A stretch of DNA of 64,000 nucleotides, from contig NZ_CP012333.1 of NCBI RefSeq assembly GCF_001263205.1, positions 7,276,001-7,340,000 on the forward strand. The letters run 5' to 3'. The position numbers and the translations under genes were made by a program. The notes under the pieces were generated by a model. That model searched no databases, was not told where the DNA came from, and was given only the letters and a program-made list of their open reading frames with translations. Positions 8,703 to 16,893 of the stretch are shown here, one piece after another; position 1 is the stretch's first letter; each line of letters starts with the position of its first letter. Source of the DNA: Labilithrix luteola (lineage in GTDB: Bacteria; Myxococcota_A; Polyangia; Polyangiales; Polyangiaceae).

Positions 8703-8775
8703 GACGGCCTTCGGGGGTCCCGCCGCAGGCCATGAAGCCGATTGCCAGTGCGGTCATCGGAACGAGCGATTTCAT
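8680..8775 (-). CDS. Possible 31-residue lipoprotein-like peptide
   Basis: ATG at 8773-8775 opens a 31-codon frame that reads as a complete lipoprotein signal (MKSLVPMTALAIGFMAC) followed by only 14 residues. AAAGG lies upstream as a weak ribosome site. It overlaps the 3' end of the DUF3592 gene by 23 bp. It could be a truncated lipoprotein gene, a real small lipoprotein, or chance. Confidence 0.22.
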   Translation of the reverse strand: MKSLVPMTALAIGFMACGGTPEGRLTRERTR

Positions 8776-8949
8776 GGGGACCTTTCGCAAGGATGGGCTC
8801 GAGTGAGAACCCTGAGCTGGCGATATCGCGCATAGGCATCGCCACAGACCCCGCTCCGCGATCACTCACGGAAGACTTTTCGAGCCGAGGGTGCGCCAGC
8901 CGACCGTGCGGACTCTCCACGTCGTTTCTGTGCTAGGACGATTCGCGAA

Positions 8950-9588
8950 ATGGGCGAGCTGATTCTCACCACCTTCGACTGGGTTCCGATGCTGCCGCGT
9001 GGTTTCGTGCGCGACCTCCGCGTGCGTTGGGCGCTGGAGGAGGCTGGGTTGCCTTATCGCGTGGCGAGCGTGCCGTTTCGCGATCGGAACGCCGACCATT
9101 TCGCGCATCAGCCGTTCGGCCAGGTGCCGTGGTTGACCGACGGAGACATCTCGATCTTCGAGAGCGGCGCAATTCTCATGCATCTCGGCGAGCGCAGTAG
9201 CGTGCTGATGCCGACCGAACCGCGCGGGCGCACCGAGGTGATGGAATGGGTGTTCGCAGCGCTCAATTCCGTCGAGATGGCGGTCATGCCTTGGGCCCTC
9301 TTGGTGTTCTCCGGGGAACCCCGTGATACCTCGGCATGGACGCGCTTCAGCGATGTCCTCGATCTTCGGCTCAAACGTACGGAGCAGGTGCTTGCGGGCC
9401 GCGAGTGGTTGGCGCGGTCCTTCTCCGTGGCCGACATCCTCATGGCCGACGTGTTGCGCCTCGTCGATCGGTTCGAGGGGCTTGCGAACTATCCCGCGTG
9501 CCGTGCCTATGTCGCGCGCGCAACGGCTCGCCCGGCCTTCGTGAAGGCACTTGCCGATCAGATGGCCCACTTCGCCAAGGCAGACTGA
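8950..9588 (+). CDS. Glutathione S-transferase family protein
   Basis: 212 aa. The thioredoxin-like N-domain has VRWALEEAGLPYRVASVPF, the cis-Pro in GQVPWLTDGD, and the glutathione-contacting FESGAILMHLGE. The C-domain is all-helical, with the N-capping box FSVADILMADVLR near residue 160. Length is normal. The substrate cannot be predicted. Confidence 0.92.
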   Translation: MGELILTTFDWVPMLPRGFVRDLRVRWALEEAGLPYRVASVPFRDRNADHFAHQPFGQVPWLTDGDISIFESGAILMHLGERSSVLMPTEPRGRTEVMEWVFAALNSVEMAVMPWALLVFSGEPRDTSAWTRFSDVLDLRLKRTEQVLAGREWLARSFSVADILMADVLRLVDRFEGLANYPACRAYVARATARPAFVKALADQMAHFAKAD

Positions 9589-9590
9589 GC

Positions 9591-9612
9591 ACGCGCTTCG
9601 GAGACGCGTTTA
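9591..9612 (+). terminator. Hairpin with UUCG-type loop after the GST gene
   Basis: ACGCGCT and AG-A-CGCGT flank a C(TTCG)G tetraloop, with a one-base bulge, followed by TTTAGG. It begins two bases after the stop codon. The T-tract is short, so termination is likely rather than certain. Confidence 0.45.
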
Positions 9613-9673
9613 GGTTCGAAGGGCCGGACAAACTTCTCCGAGAGGGGGAGGACGGCCATGGTAATTTCGGCGT

Positions 9674-10498
9674 GTGGATCGGGAGGCGCGTGCCACGCAT
9701 AAGCTCAACGCTGCGCTGGCAGAGTTCTATTCGCCGGGTCTCGCGGCGGACACCTTCGTCGATCGCGCATTCGCGCTCGCTTCTCGCCTCGTCTCCTCGT
9801 CGCTCAACACGGTGGGCGTCCTCGGCCGGGACAAAGGGGCGCTGAGCGCCAACTTCGACCACACGCCGCCGGGCCTCGAGGACGCGTTCACGGCGTTCGG
9901 CGTGCACATGGGCAAGTACACGCCGTTTCGCTTCGACCCCACGGTCAACGACGGCAAGCCCTTCAGTGCGCGCGACTTCTTCAGCCGCTCGGCCTTCGAT
10001 GATCTCGACATCTACCAGGAGGTCTATCGACCGCTGGGGCTGGCCGATCATTGCTTCGTCCACGTGCCGACGGCACCCGACACGGTCGTCTTCTTGGGAC
10101 TCCTGCGCGACGGCCGGCCCTTCGATCGCGCCGAAAAAGAGCTCCTCGGCCTCATCCAACCGCATCTGTCGAATGGGCGGAAGCTGGCCTTGGCGGTGAC
10201 GGCCGCCGAGAACGCGCCGCTCGCTCCGGAGCTGTTCGCCGCGGTGGGATTCACGCCCCGCGAGAGCGACGTGCTCTATTGGCTCACTCGCGGCAAGTCG
10301 AACGACGAGATCGCCAAGATCCTCCGGATGCGCGCGGACTCGGTCAGCCGGCACCTCCACACAATCTACGAAAAGATGGGTGTCGAGCACCGCGTGGCCG
10401 CGACGATTGGAGCGGTCGAACTGGCGCGGAAGCTTCGTGCAGAATCGCTCTCCGTTCGTGGAGGCGGGATTCTGCTCACCGTCCCGCGCGCTCGCTGA
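9674..10498 (+). CDS. LuxR-type (GerE HTH) transcriptional regulator
   Basis: 274 aa from a GTG codon. Residues 1-195 form a GAF-like sensor region with no recognisable ligand motif. The C-terminal 65 residues are a LuxR/GerE helix-turn-helix (FTPRESDVLYWLTRGKSNDEIA, then SVSRHLHTIYEKMGVEHR). No receiver domain is present, so it is not a typical response regulator. It follows the GST gene in the same direction but with a probable terminator between them. Confidence 0.88.
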   Translation: MDREARATHKLNAALAEFYSPGLAADTFVDRAFALASRLVSSSLNTVGVLGRDKGALSANFDHTPPGLEDAFTAFGVHMGKYTPFRFDPTVNDGKPFSARDFFSRSAFDDLDIYQEVYRPLGLADHCFVHVPTAPDTVVFLGLLRDGRPFDRAEKELLGLIQPHLSNGRKLALAVTAAENAPLAPELFAAVGFTPRESDVLYWLTRGKSNDEIAKILRMRADSVSRHLHTIYEKMGVEHRVAATIGAVELARKLRAESLSVRGGGILLTVPRAR

Positions 10499-10544
10499 CG
10501 CGATTTCGAATCCGCGAATCCGCGAGCGTTGCCTTACGCTCGTA

Positions 10545-11219
10545 TCAGGGCGCGCGCCGTGCCTCGACGATGTACTGATCGGGAAGCGCCACCGGCGAGA
10601 GGCGCGCCATCAAGCCGGCCGCCGTCAGATCGGCGACGATGGCCTCCGGAGCGAGGCGCATGTTCGGCGGCGGGCCGTGGCTCGCGGTGAGGCTGAAGTC
10701 CACGACGAGGACCCTGCCGCCGGGCCGGAGCGCGGCGGCGAGGTCGCGCGCGTAGGCAACGCGATCGGCGAGATGATGCCAGACGTGCACGATGAGGACG
10801 CGGTCGACGCTCTCCGGAGTCAGCCCCGAGTCGGCCTGGGTGGCGGGAACGGCGTGCAGGTTGGGGAGTTGCTCGCGGGCCGCGCGCTCGTTCAGGTAGC
10901 GCACCATGTCCGGCTCGATGTCCGTGGCGATGACCTTGCCGGAGGGCAGGGCACGCGCGAGCCGCACGGAAAAGTAGCCCGTGCCTGCTCCGACGTCCGC
11001 AACGCTCATGGCCGGCGACAGTTCGAGCGCGCGGAGCACGTCGTCGGGGCGTTGCCACGCGTCGCGTGCCGGATCGTCGAAGACCTTCGACCATGCCGCC
11101 GCGTCCGTGAATCCGTGATGACCATGCTCGTGAGCGGGGGCCTCGGCGCCGTGCGTCGATCCCGAACCGCAGGCACTACCGACCGTCACCGCGAACAACG
11201 CCGTCAGCATGCGATGCAT
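10545..11219 (-). CDS. Exported class I SAM-dependent methyltransferase, probable lipoprotein
   Basis: 224 aa from the ATG at 11217-11219. The signal peptide ends in a lipobox-like GSAC (Cys17), followed by a His-rich stretch (HEHGHHG). The rest is a class I methyltransferase: motif I VADVGAGTGYFSVRLA, the acidic loop IATDIEPDMV, and VDRVLIVHVWHHLADR. Such domains need S-adenosylmethionine, which is cytosolic, so a lipoprotein anchor is odd. Either export is real with an altered function, or translation starts downstream. The first reading is favoured because the N-terminal signal is well formed. Confidence 0.8.
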   Translation of the reverse strand: MHRMLTALFAVTVGSACGSGSTHGAEAPAHEHGHHGFTDAAAWSKVFDDPARDAWQRPDDVLRALELSPAMSVADVGAGTGYFSVRLARALPSGKVIATDIEPDMVRYLNERAAREQLPNLHAVPATQADSGLTPESVDRVLIVHVWHHLADRVAYARDLAAALRPGGRVLVVDFSLTASHGPPPNMRLAPEAIVADLTAAGLMARLSPVALPDQYIVEARRAP

Positions 11220-11380
11220 CCTCGCTCCCAGGTTGCGTGTCGTTGATTGCATTTCGCGCATGCTGTCGTAGCGCCGCCGACGCCGCGAACCTAGTGAGGC
11301 GTTTTCGGTCCGATCGGCGAGCCTTTCGATGATCGGCGAGCTCGCCGCCGTGACGCTTCAGCTTGGGGCAGCGCGGTCGA

Positions 11381-11840
11381 TCAGAAGTAGTGAGCGCGCA
11401 TGTCGTCGAGCAATCCCGGTTGCTCCGGCTTCCAGCCAAGGAGCTCTCGCGTTGCTTTGCTCGAGGCGCGGTTGTCGACCCCCACGACCATCGACATCCA
11501 TCCGAAGTGAGCGGCGGCCTCGGCGGCCGGTACGCTCTTTGCCGGCACGCCGATGCCTTGGCCAATGGTCTCCGCGATTGCGCGCATGGCGAAGCCGGAT
11601 CGCAATCGGCGTTTCGGCGGGCGAGGCGTCCGACTCGAGCGCGAGCTTGCCGGGGTGTGCGACCACCAACGTTCCGCTCGTGCCGACGAACGCCTTGTTC
11701 GTGCCTTCCATCGCATCGAGCATGGTGCGGATGGCGTCGCGATCGATCTGGTTGATCTTCGCGAAGTCCGAAAAGTCCCCTCCACGAGCGAGATCGCCAC
11801 GAGGTCGACGTGGATATGGGACTGTCGAAGGTGACCTACA
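11381..11840 (-). pseudogene. Remnant of an extended SDR (NAD-dependent epimerase-like) gene
   Basis: Two frames carry pieces of one protein. In one frame FSDFAKINQIDRDAIRTM through GTSGTLVVAHPGKLALESD matches the first third of this SDR family. In another frame FAMRAIAETIGQGIGVPA through ASSKATRELLGWKPEQPGLL matches the C-terminal end, finishing at 11381. The Rossmann nucleotide-binding N-terminus and the central part (catalytic Tyr-x3-Lys region) are missing, with a frame change near 11600. It is therefore a decayed gene with internal deletion. Confidence 0.7.
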
Positions 11841-11885
11841 CGGCAATCCCATCGTCAGCGTCGCCCTAATGGCACCGGGCATCAT

Positions 11886-12189
11886 TGAATTAGACTAACG
11901 GCAGCGTGAGCACTGGCAACCGGGCGAGGATCACCTCGCCGACTGGACCAGGCAGGCCGACGTCGAGCACAGGCACGACGCACCTCGGCGCCTCCTCGAC
12001 AGTCACCATGAGGAGGCCCGTCTTGCCGCTGCCGGTCAGGGCGCTGACCGTGCGCCCAAGCGCCCTCAGTTTCCGTGTGGCGACAGAATTCATGCCGCCC
12101 CGTTCGTCGAATTATGCGATGGCGCCGATGTGTCGACGTCGTGCCCCTCGTGTTGAACAGCGCGGGGCCGGGCTCCGTCGAAACGACAC
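11886..12189. other. 304-bp gap with no confident gene
   Basis: A 67-codon frame at 11890-12093 (minus, starting MNSVATRKLRALGRTVSALTG) is open and directly precedes the SDR remnant, so it may be another decayed piece. No family is recognised. The rest should hold the promoter of the lipoprotein gene at 12190, but no clear promoter elements are visible. Confidence 0.4.
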
Positions 12190-14175
12190 ATGAGAAGTCG
12201 TTGTCTCCAAGCCCTCGTCCGATGCGCGTTGGCGCCTTGTCTGGTGGTCCTGGCCGCGTGCGGCTCGTCCTCGTCGAACTCCGCAGCGTCGGGATCGGGC
12301 CGCGGCGATGCGAGTGATGGCGGTGGAGACGCGGCGGGCGATCCGAACGTTTTGTCTTTCGCGCCAGCCGCGTGTGCCGGGGCCATGTGCTGGGTCGCTC
12401 CGGCGCCTCAGGGGAATCCTCTGTCGAGATCTTCGATGACGCCTACGGGGACGACGTTCGCTGTCGGCGCTCAAGGCGCGTTCATGCGATTCGACGGAAC
12501 GCAGTGGAAGGCCGCTGTCGTCAGCAAGCCGATGGGCCAGCCGAAGGAGCTCGGCTATCCGCAGCTTCGCGCCGTCGCCGCCATTGCCGACGACGATGTT
12601 TGGATGGCTGGCGACTACGGAGCGCTCTTCCACTTCGACGGAAAGACCGTCACCTCGTTGGAGCTCGACGGCCGCTTCGATTTCATCGGACTTTGGGGCG
12701 CCGCGAAAGACGACGTCTGGCTCGTCGCCAAGCAAGGCTCGGTCTTCCACTTCGACGGCAGCACGTGGTCGGAGAGCTTCGCGGGCGACCGAGAGATCGT
12801 GAGCTTTTGGGCGACCTCGTCGGACGACATCTACACGTTGTCGAAGGCCGTCAACAGCTCGAGCACGCCGCCGCGTCTCCTGCACTTCGATGGGTCGGCC
12901 TGGACGGCACGCCCCATGAAGGGGGACATCGAGGCCGATCCCCATGACTTTGTCGCCGTCTCCGCGGCCGTCCGCGGGCAGCCATGGATCGCGTCGACCG
13001 GCGCAGTCTACCGCGGTGATGCGAACGGAAACTTCCGAAGCCAGCTCTCCGTTCCGCACGACGCCGTCCGCGACCTCGTCGTCGTCGGCAAAGACGACGC
13101 GTGGTACGTCGATTACGGCTGGGCCGTCCAAATCAGCAGCGGGGAGATGGCCAGCCCTTCCAAGCGCCTCAGTCTGGGGCCCAACGGCAGCGTGTGGGCC
13201 TTCGGTGACGGGGGATGGATCCATTCGACGCAGGATCTCTCGGATCCCGTCAAGAACGTCACGCCTCCCATCCCCGATACGCCTGACGAGTTCAAGCTCC
13301 CCACGCGCTGCAACGCCCGCGGCGACACGCTTGCTTGCGTAGGAGACAAAGTGAGGAGCTATCGCCGAGTGCCGGGGGCATCCAGCGAAGTCTCTCTCCT
13401 CTCGAACGACGACCCCGGTTATGGCGACTACGTCCGAGTCAATGCGCACGGAGACATCGCCCACGTCTCGGCTTCTTGGGTGACACTACGAGCGCGCGAC
13501 GGCGCTGAGCGCAACCTGGCCGTGGCCACCGCCAAGCTCGACGACCTCCAGCTGCTCGATGACGGCTCGATGCTAGCCATCGACGGAAAGGGCACGATTC
13601 GGCGCGCCGCTCCCGGGGCCGCCATGTTCGCAGACGTGGCTCCCTGGCCGTCCACCGTCGCGGCGGGGCCATCACTGGACTCCGGCACCGTCCACCGCCC
13701 CGACGGCAATACCGTATGGGTCACGAACCAATACACCGACCCCCAGGGACACTGGCATCTCCTCGTTCGTGACCCAAAGGGCGCCGTCGTGGACGACGCG
13801 CTCTTGTCGGGCGCGTTGGCGACCGCGACGGTCACGACGTCGGGAACCGTCATTCTCGCGACGTTCAACCAGCAGCAGGGGAGTATCGTCCAAAGGCGCG
13901 GCGGCACCTCCGATGACTTGTCCCTTCCGGCTCCGAACTCAGGCGTCGCGGGCCAGGGCAAGACGCTCCTCGCGGCCAGCGGCGAAGACATCTACTACGT
14001 CCCCGTCACCTTCGACGATCCGGTTTCGGGCACGCGCCTCTACCGCCTGCATGACGGCACCGCCAGTCGAGTCATCCTACCGCTGCAGGAGGTCTACGGC
14101 CTCTATCCGCAGCCCGATGGCGTCTTCGTCCAATCGGCCCAGGGCTCCACGTTGTTCGTCCCGGCGTGGAATTGA
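12190..14175 (+). CDS. WG-type beta-propeller lipoprotein
   Basis: 661 aa. A strong lipobox (VVLAAC, Cys24) is followed by a Ser/Gly/Asp-rich spacer. From residue 75 onward come repeats with the WxAGDYGALFHFDG or WLVAKQGSVFHFDG pattern, about 40-50 residues apart. The same repeat type is found in the lipoproteins at 47877, 49112, 58064 and 59218. The C-terminal half is less regular. Probably anchored in the outer membrane. First gene of a two-gene unit; the next start lies 20 bp downstream. Confidence 0.8.
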   Translation: MRSRCLQALVRCALAPCLVVLAACGSSSSNSAASGSGRGDASDGGGDAAGDPNVLSFAPAACAGAMCWVAPAPQGNPLSRSSMTPTGTTFAVGAQGAFMRFDGTQWKAAVVSKPMGQPKELGYPQLRAVAAIADDDVWMAGDYGALFHFDGKTVTSLELDGRFDFIGLWGAAKDDVWLVAKQGSVFHFDGSTWSESFAGDREIVSFWATSSDDIYTLSKAVNSSSTPPRLLHFDGSAWTARPMKGDIEADPHDFVAVSAAVRGQPWIASTGAVYRGDANGNFRSQLSVPHDAVRDLVVVGKDDAWYVDYGWAVQISSGEMASPSKRLSLGPNGSVWAFGDGGWIHSTQDLSDPVKNVTPPIPDTPDEFKLPTRCNARGDTLACVGDKVRSYRRVPGASSEVSLLSNDDPGYGDYVRVNAHGDIAHVSASWVTLRARDGAERNLAVATAKLDDLQLLDDGSMLAIDGKGTIRRAAPGAAMFADVAPWPSTVAAGPSLDSGTVHRPDGNTVWVTNQYTDPQGHWHLLVRDPKGAVVDDALLSGALATATVTTSGTVILATFNQQQGSIVQRRGGTSDDLSLPAPNSGVAGQGKTLLAASGEDIYYVPVTFDDPVSGTRLYRLHDGTASRVILPLQEVYGLYPQPDGVFVQSAQGSTLFVPAWN

Positions 14176-14195
14176 ATCCACACGAGAGGAAACTC

Positions 14196-15224
14196 ATGAA
14201 ACGACATCTTCACTCTTGGTTGTCCACGCTCGTTCTCGGAGTCCTGGTGGGGTGCAGCAGCGAGAGCTCCACTGGAGCAACGATCCCCGCGACGGATTCC
14301 GGTGGCTCCGCGCAAGGCGGCGGTGAGACGACAGCCATCGACGGAAGCGCGCCGAGAAAGAGCGACGGCGGCGACGCCGGAGATTCGTCGTCATCGAGCT
14401 GCAAACTTGTCACGAACCTTCGAGTGATGACGGCTGTTGACGGCGTCGACCTTCGCTTCATCTCGCCGACGAAGCTCGTCTTGGGCATGCGAGACATCTA
14501 CGAAGTGGACCTCTGCGCACCGGGCACGAGAAGCCCGCTGGGCCGCCTGCCTGACGGCGCGTGGACGTTCGACGCCATCGACAAGGGCAAGATCTTCACC
14601 TCGACTTACCAGGCCCGTCGCTGGGGAATCTGGGACGGAGCCACGTTCACACCCGCCGCCTCCGACTGCGGAGCGGGTGACGCCACCCAATTCGTCGACG
14701 TCGTCGGTTCCACCGTCCTCCTGAATACCGACCACAACCACTATCTCTTTTCCCACGACGTTCCAGCGTGCAATCAAATCGAGCTCGTACCGCCCGAGCC
14801 GGCCGATGTGACGGTCATGTGGAGGGTGGACGACAGGCACGCCAGGCTGAGTCCCGACGGCACCAAGGTCATGATGGCCAGCTATCCCTCGGGCAGTTGC
14901 AGCCTCGATCTGAAGGAGAACGACGTCACCATCTACGACGTCGCCAGCAAGCAATACACCGCGGTATCGTTCTCGCCGCCGATTGCAAATGCTGAATGCG
15001 TCGGAGTGGGCCCCTTCGCCTGGTATCCCGACAATCGCCGCGTGTTGATCGCGGCTGGCGCAACTCTCATCGAGTTCGACACCAAGACGGGCGCCGCCCA
15101 GGAAGTCACGGATCCGAGCGTCACGAGCCTGCCCAATCCCTACGCGGTCGAGATCTCGCCGGACGGAAAGACCGCGGTCGTCAGCATCGGCGAGTCCATC
15201 CAGGTGGTTCGCTTGACCCCTTGA
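14196..15224 (+). CDS. Lipoprotein with WD40/TolB-like propeller repeats
   Basis: 342 aa from the ATG at 14196, which has GAGAGG at a good distance. Lipobox LVGC (Cys20), then an Asp/Gly/Ser spacer. The body contains beta-propeller features such as RLSPDGTKVMMASYPSGSC and YAVEISPDGKTAVVSI, the ISPDGK turn typical of TolB/WD40-like blades. Co-transcribed with the WG-type lipoprotein upstream. Its role is unknown; a peptidoglycan- or surface-bound interaction platform is possible. Confidence 0.78.
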   Translation: MKRHLHSWLSTLVLGVLVGCSSESSTGATIPATDSGGSAQGGGETTAIDGSAPRKSDGGDAGDSSSSSCKLVTNLRVMTAVDGVDLRFISPTKLVLGMRDIYEVDLCAPGTRSPLGRLPDGAWTFDAIDKGKIFTSTYQARRWGIWDGATFTPAASDCGAGDATQFVDVVGSTVLLNTDHNHYLFSHDVPACNQIELVPPEPADVTVMWRVDDRHARLSPDGTKVMMASYPSGSCSLDLKENDVTIYDVASKQYTAVSFSPPIANAECVGVGPFAWYPDNRRVLIAAGATLIEFDTKTGAAQEVTDPSVTSLPNPYAVEISPDGKTAVVSIGESIQVVRLTP

Positions 15225-15232
15225 CGCCCGCG

Positions 15233-16120
15233 TCAGCGCCGCCCACCCTTGAGGAACGTCGCGAGCTTCTTCATCGCACCATGCAGCAGGCCAGGCTTGT
15301 TCGCTGGTTGCTCGAGGTCGTCCGAGTCGAGCGGGAAGAAGATGCGTCCTGAGGTCCAGTAGACGCCGTGCGAGGGAAGCTCGTCGCACTCGGTTCGGTC
15401 GATCACAACGAGGGCGCGGTCGGCTTCGGGGCCACGGAATCCCAGCGCGAGCAGTGCGGCGCGCACGTCGTCGGCTTGCAAATGCTCGGACGCGACGTGG
15501 CTCGTCTCACCGATGGCGGAAGGCGACGACGTAGAGCTGGACGCTCTCGTGCCTTCGCACTTGTGTTGGGAGAAGTCGGGCTTCGGCGCCATGCGCGCCA
15601 CGAGCTCCTCGACTTCGCGCTTCGTCTTGCCGCTTGCGGCGGCGATGAGCTCATCGACATTCGCCTCCGTGAGAAGGTCACGCAGAAGCAGGAGATTCGA
15701 GAGATGGATTCGTCCCGAGGCAAGGGCATCCAGCAGCACCGGCAAACGCCGAACGAGACGCGCCGCCGTGAGCCTTCGAAACGCTTCTCCCTCGCTGAAG
15801 CCGAGCCTGCATGTGCAAAAGTCGAACATCGATGAACATCCGAGCTCGAGATGCACTCGACGCTCTTCGATCTCGACGAGATACACGATCACCCTCGCGA
15901 GCGAGCGCCTCTCCGCGCCGACGAACGATTTCAGATCGACGAGAATCTCTTCATTCGACAGCTCCGCGAGAAGTCTCGGCGCCGCGTCCGCAAGCTCGCC
16001 TCTCGCCCGCTCTCCTCCAGTGCGAACCTTCTCGTACAGCCACTCGCCCACGGTCGAACGCCACGCCTGCCACGCCTGCCCAGAGAGCTGCTCGCCCACG
16101 GCCCGACCCCTTCCGCTCAT
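15233..16120 (-). CDS. HNH-endonuclease-like protein lacking the HNH nuclease motif
   Basis: 295 aa from the ATG at 16118-16120, which has GGGAGGGG upstream. Residues 65-190 match the N-terminal domain of a family of HNH proteins abundant in myxobacteria (VHLELGCSSMFDFCTCRLGFSEGEAFRR and TKREVEELVARMAPKPDF). The C-terminal HNH motif (H-N-H with CxxC) is absent. Instead there is VRAALLALGFRGPEADRAL, similar to the helix-hairpin at the end of RuvA, then a short unrelated tail. It may be a DNA-binding derivative or a degraded nuclease. Confidence 0.7.
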   Translation of the reverse strand: MSGRGRAVGEQLSGQAWQAWRSTVGEWLYEKVRTGGERARGELADAAPRLLAELSNEEILVDLKSFVGAERRSLARVIVYLVEIEERRVHLELGCSSMFDFCTCRLGFSEGEAFRRLTAARLVRRLPVLLDALASGRIHLSNLLLLRDLLTEANVDELIAAASGKTKREVEELVARMAPKPDFSQHKCEGTRASSSTSSPSAIGETSHVASEHLQADDVRAALLALGFRGPEADRALVVIDRTECDELPSHGVYWTSGRIFFPLDSDDLEQPANKPGLLHGAMKKLATFLKGGRR

Positions 16121-16522
16121 ACGCCCCTCCCTGGTCGGCCCCACCCCTGCGAGCTCGAGATCTGGAAACCTAATCACAGGATCTGCATTCGCAAGTCAAT
16201 TGATGGACTCGGTTTATAATAGATGCATTCGCAATACCGCGCGGTGCAGTTGCCGTTTCATCGCTCTCGAGGCCGAACGCTTCACCCTGCCTCCGCGCCG
16301 CTCAGAACAACGCTTCTCTCGCGGCGTGAAGATCAAGATGAGCAACGATGACCGATAAGGCCCAACCGCGGTCGAAGAGGTCGCCGCGAGTGACGCCTAT
16401 GGGCCTACCGGGCCAGGACCGTCCCTTCCTAACACCGGTTCAGGCCCTGGCATCACGCCGACGAAGCCGGCATGACGCGACTCGTGACGCGGACGCAGCA
16501 CACGTGGGGCCTGGAGTGCGAA
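16121..16522. other. Intergenic region with direct repeats and an AT-rich stretch
   Basis: The 11-mer TGCATTCGCAA occurs at 16184-16194 and 16224-16234. Between them lies a perfect -10-like TATAAT (plus strand, 16215-16220) without a clear -35. On the minus strand TTGACT lies upstream of the HNH-like gene. The segment 16170-16240 is much more AT-rich than its surroundings. The remainder to 16522 shows no convincing gene. Confidence 0.35.
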
Positions 16523-16690
16523 ATGCCAACGATTCGTCATCTGATTGAGAATGTTGACAGCTTTGATGCGGACGACATCATCTTCGCCAAGCTGGAGTGG
16601 ACCGAGAACTCCGAGGCCCGCCTGTTTCGGCCGACGGAAGACTTTCGCGCTCCAGCGAAGGCGACCGAACTCGGCTTCAAGTACCGGTAG
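16523..16690 (+). CDS. Small conserved-looking protein, DUF7716-like
   Basis: 55 aa from the ATG at 16523 (MPTIRHLIENVDSFDADD). The LEWTENSEARLF segment resembles small proteins of the DUF7716 type, which have a W-x-P/E-x-SEA core. Those are longer at the C-terminus, so this copy may be truncated at the TAG. No function can be assigned. Confidence 0.4.
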   Translation: MPTIRHLIENVDSFDADDIIFAKLEWTENSEARLFRPTEDFRAPAKATELGFKYR

Positions 16691-16893
16691 TCACGGAAGG
16701 CGGACGAGCACGGTTGGGCCTGAGGTGAGGTCGACTCGACCTGGGCATTTCGATGGTGCCGGCGAGGCCGAGCGTTCCGAGGCGAACGTCGACCGCTCGA
16801 GGTGACCGAACGCCCGCGGGCACGCGGGTTGCGACGCGCTCGTCGTCGTCGTGCGACGGGATCGCTTCGCGCGACGCGACCGGGAGGTGGAGC

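Noticed and set aside
12112..13464. 450-codon open frame on the minus strand
   Set aside because: It is antisense to a clear WG-type lipoprotein gene, has the Arg-rich composition of GC-rich shadow frames, and shows no domain.
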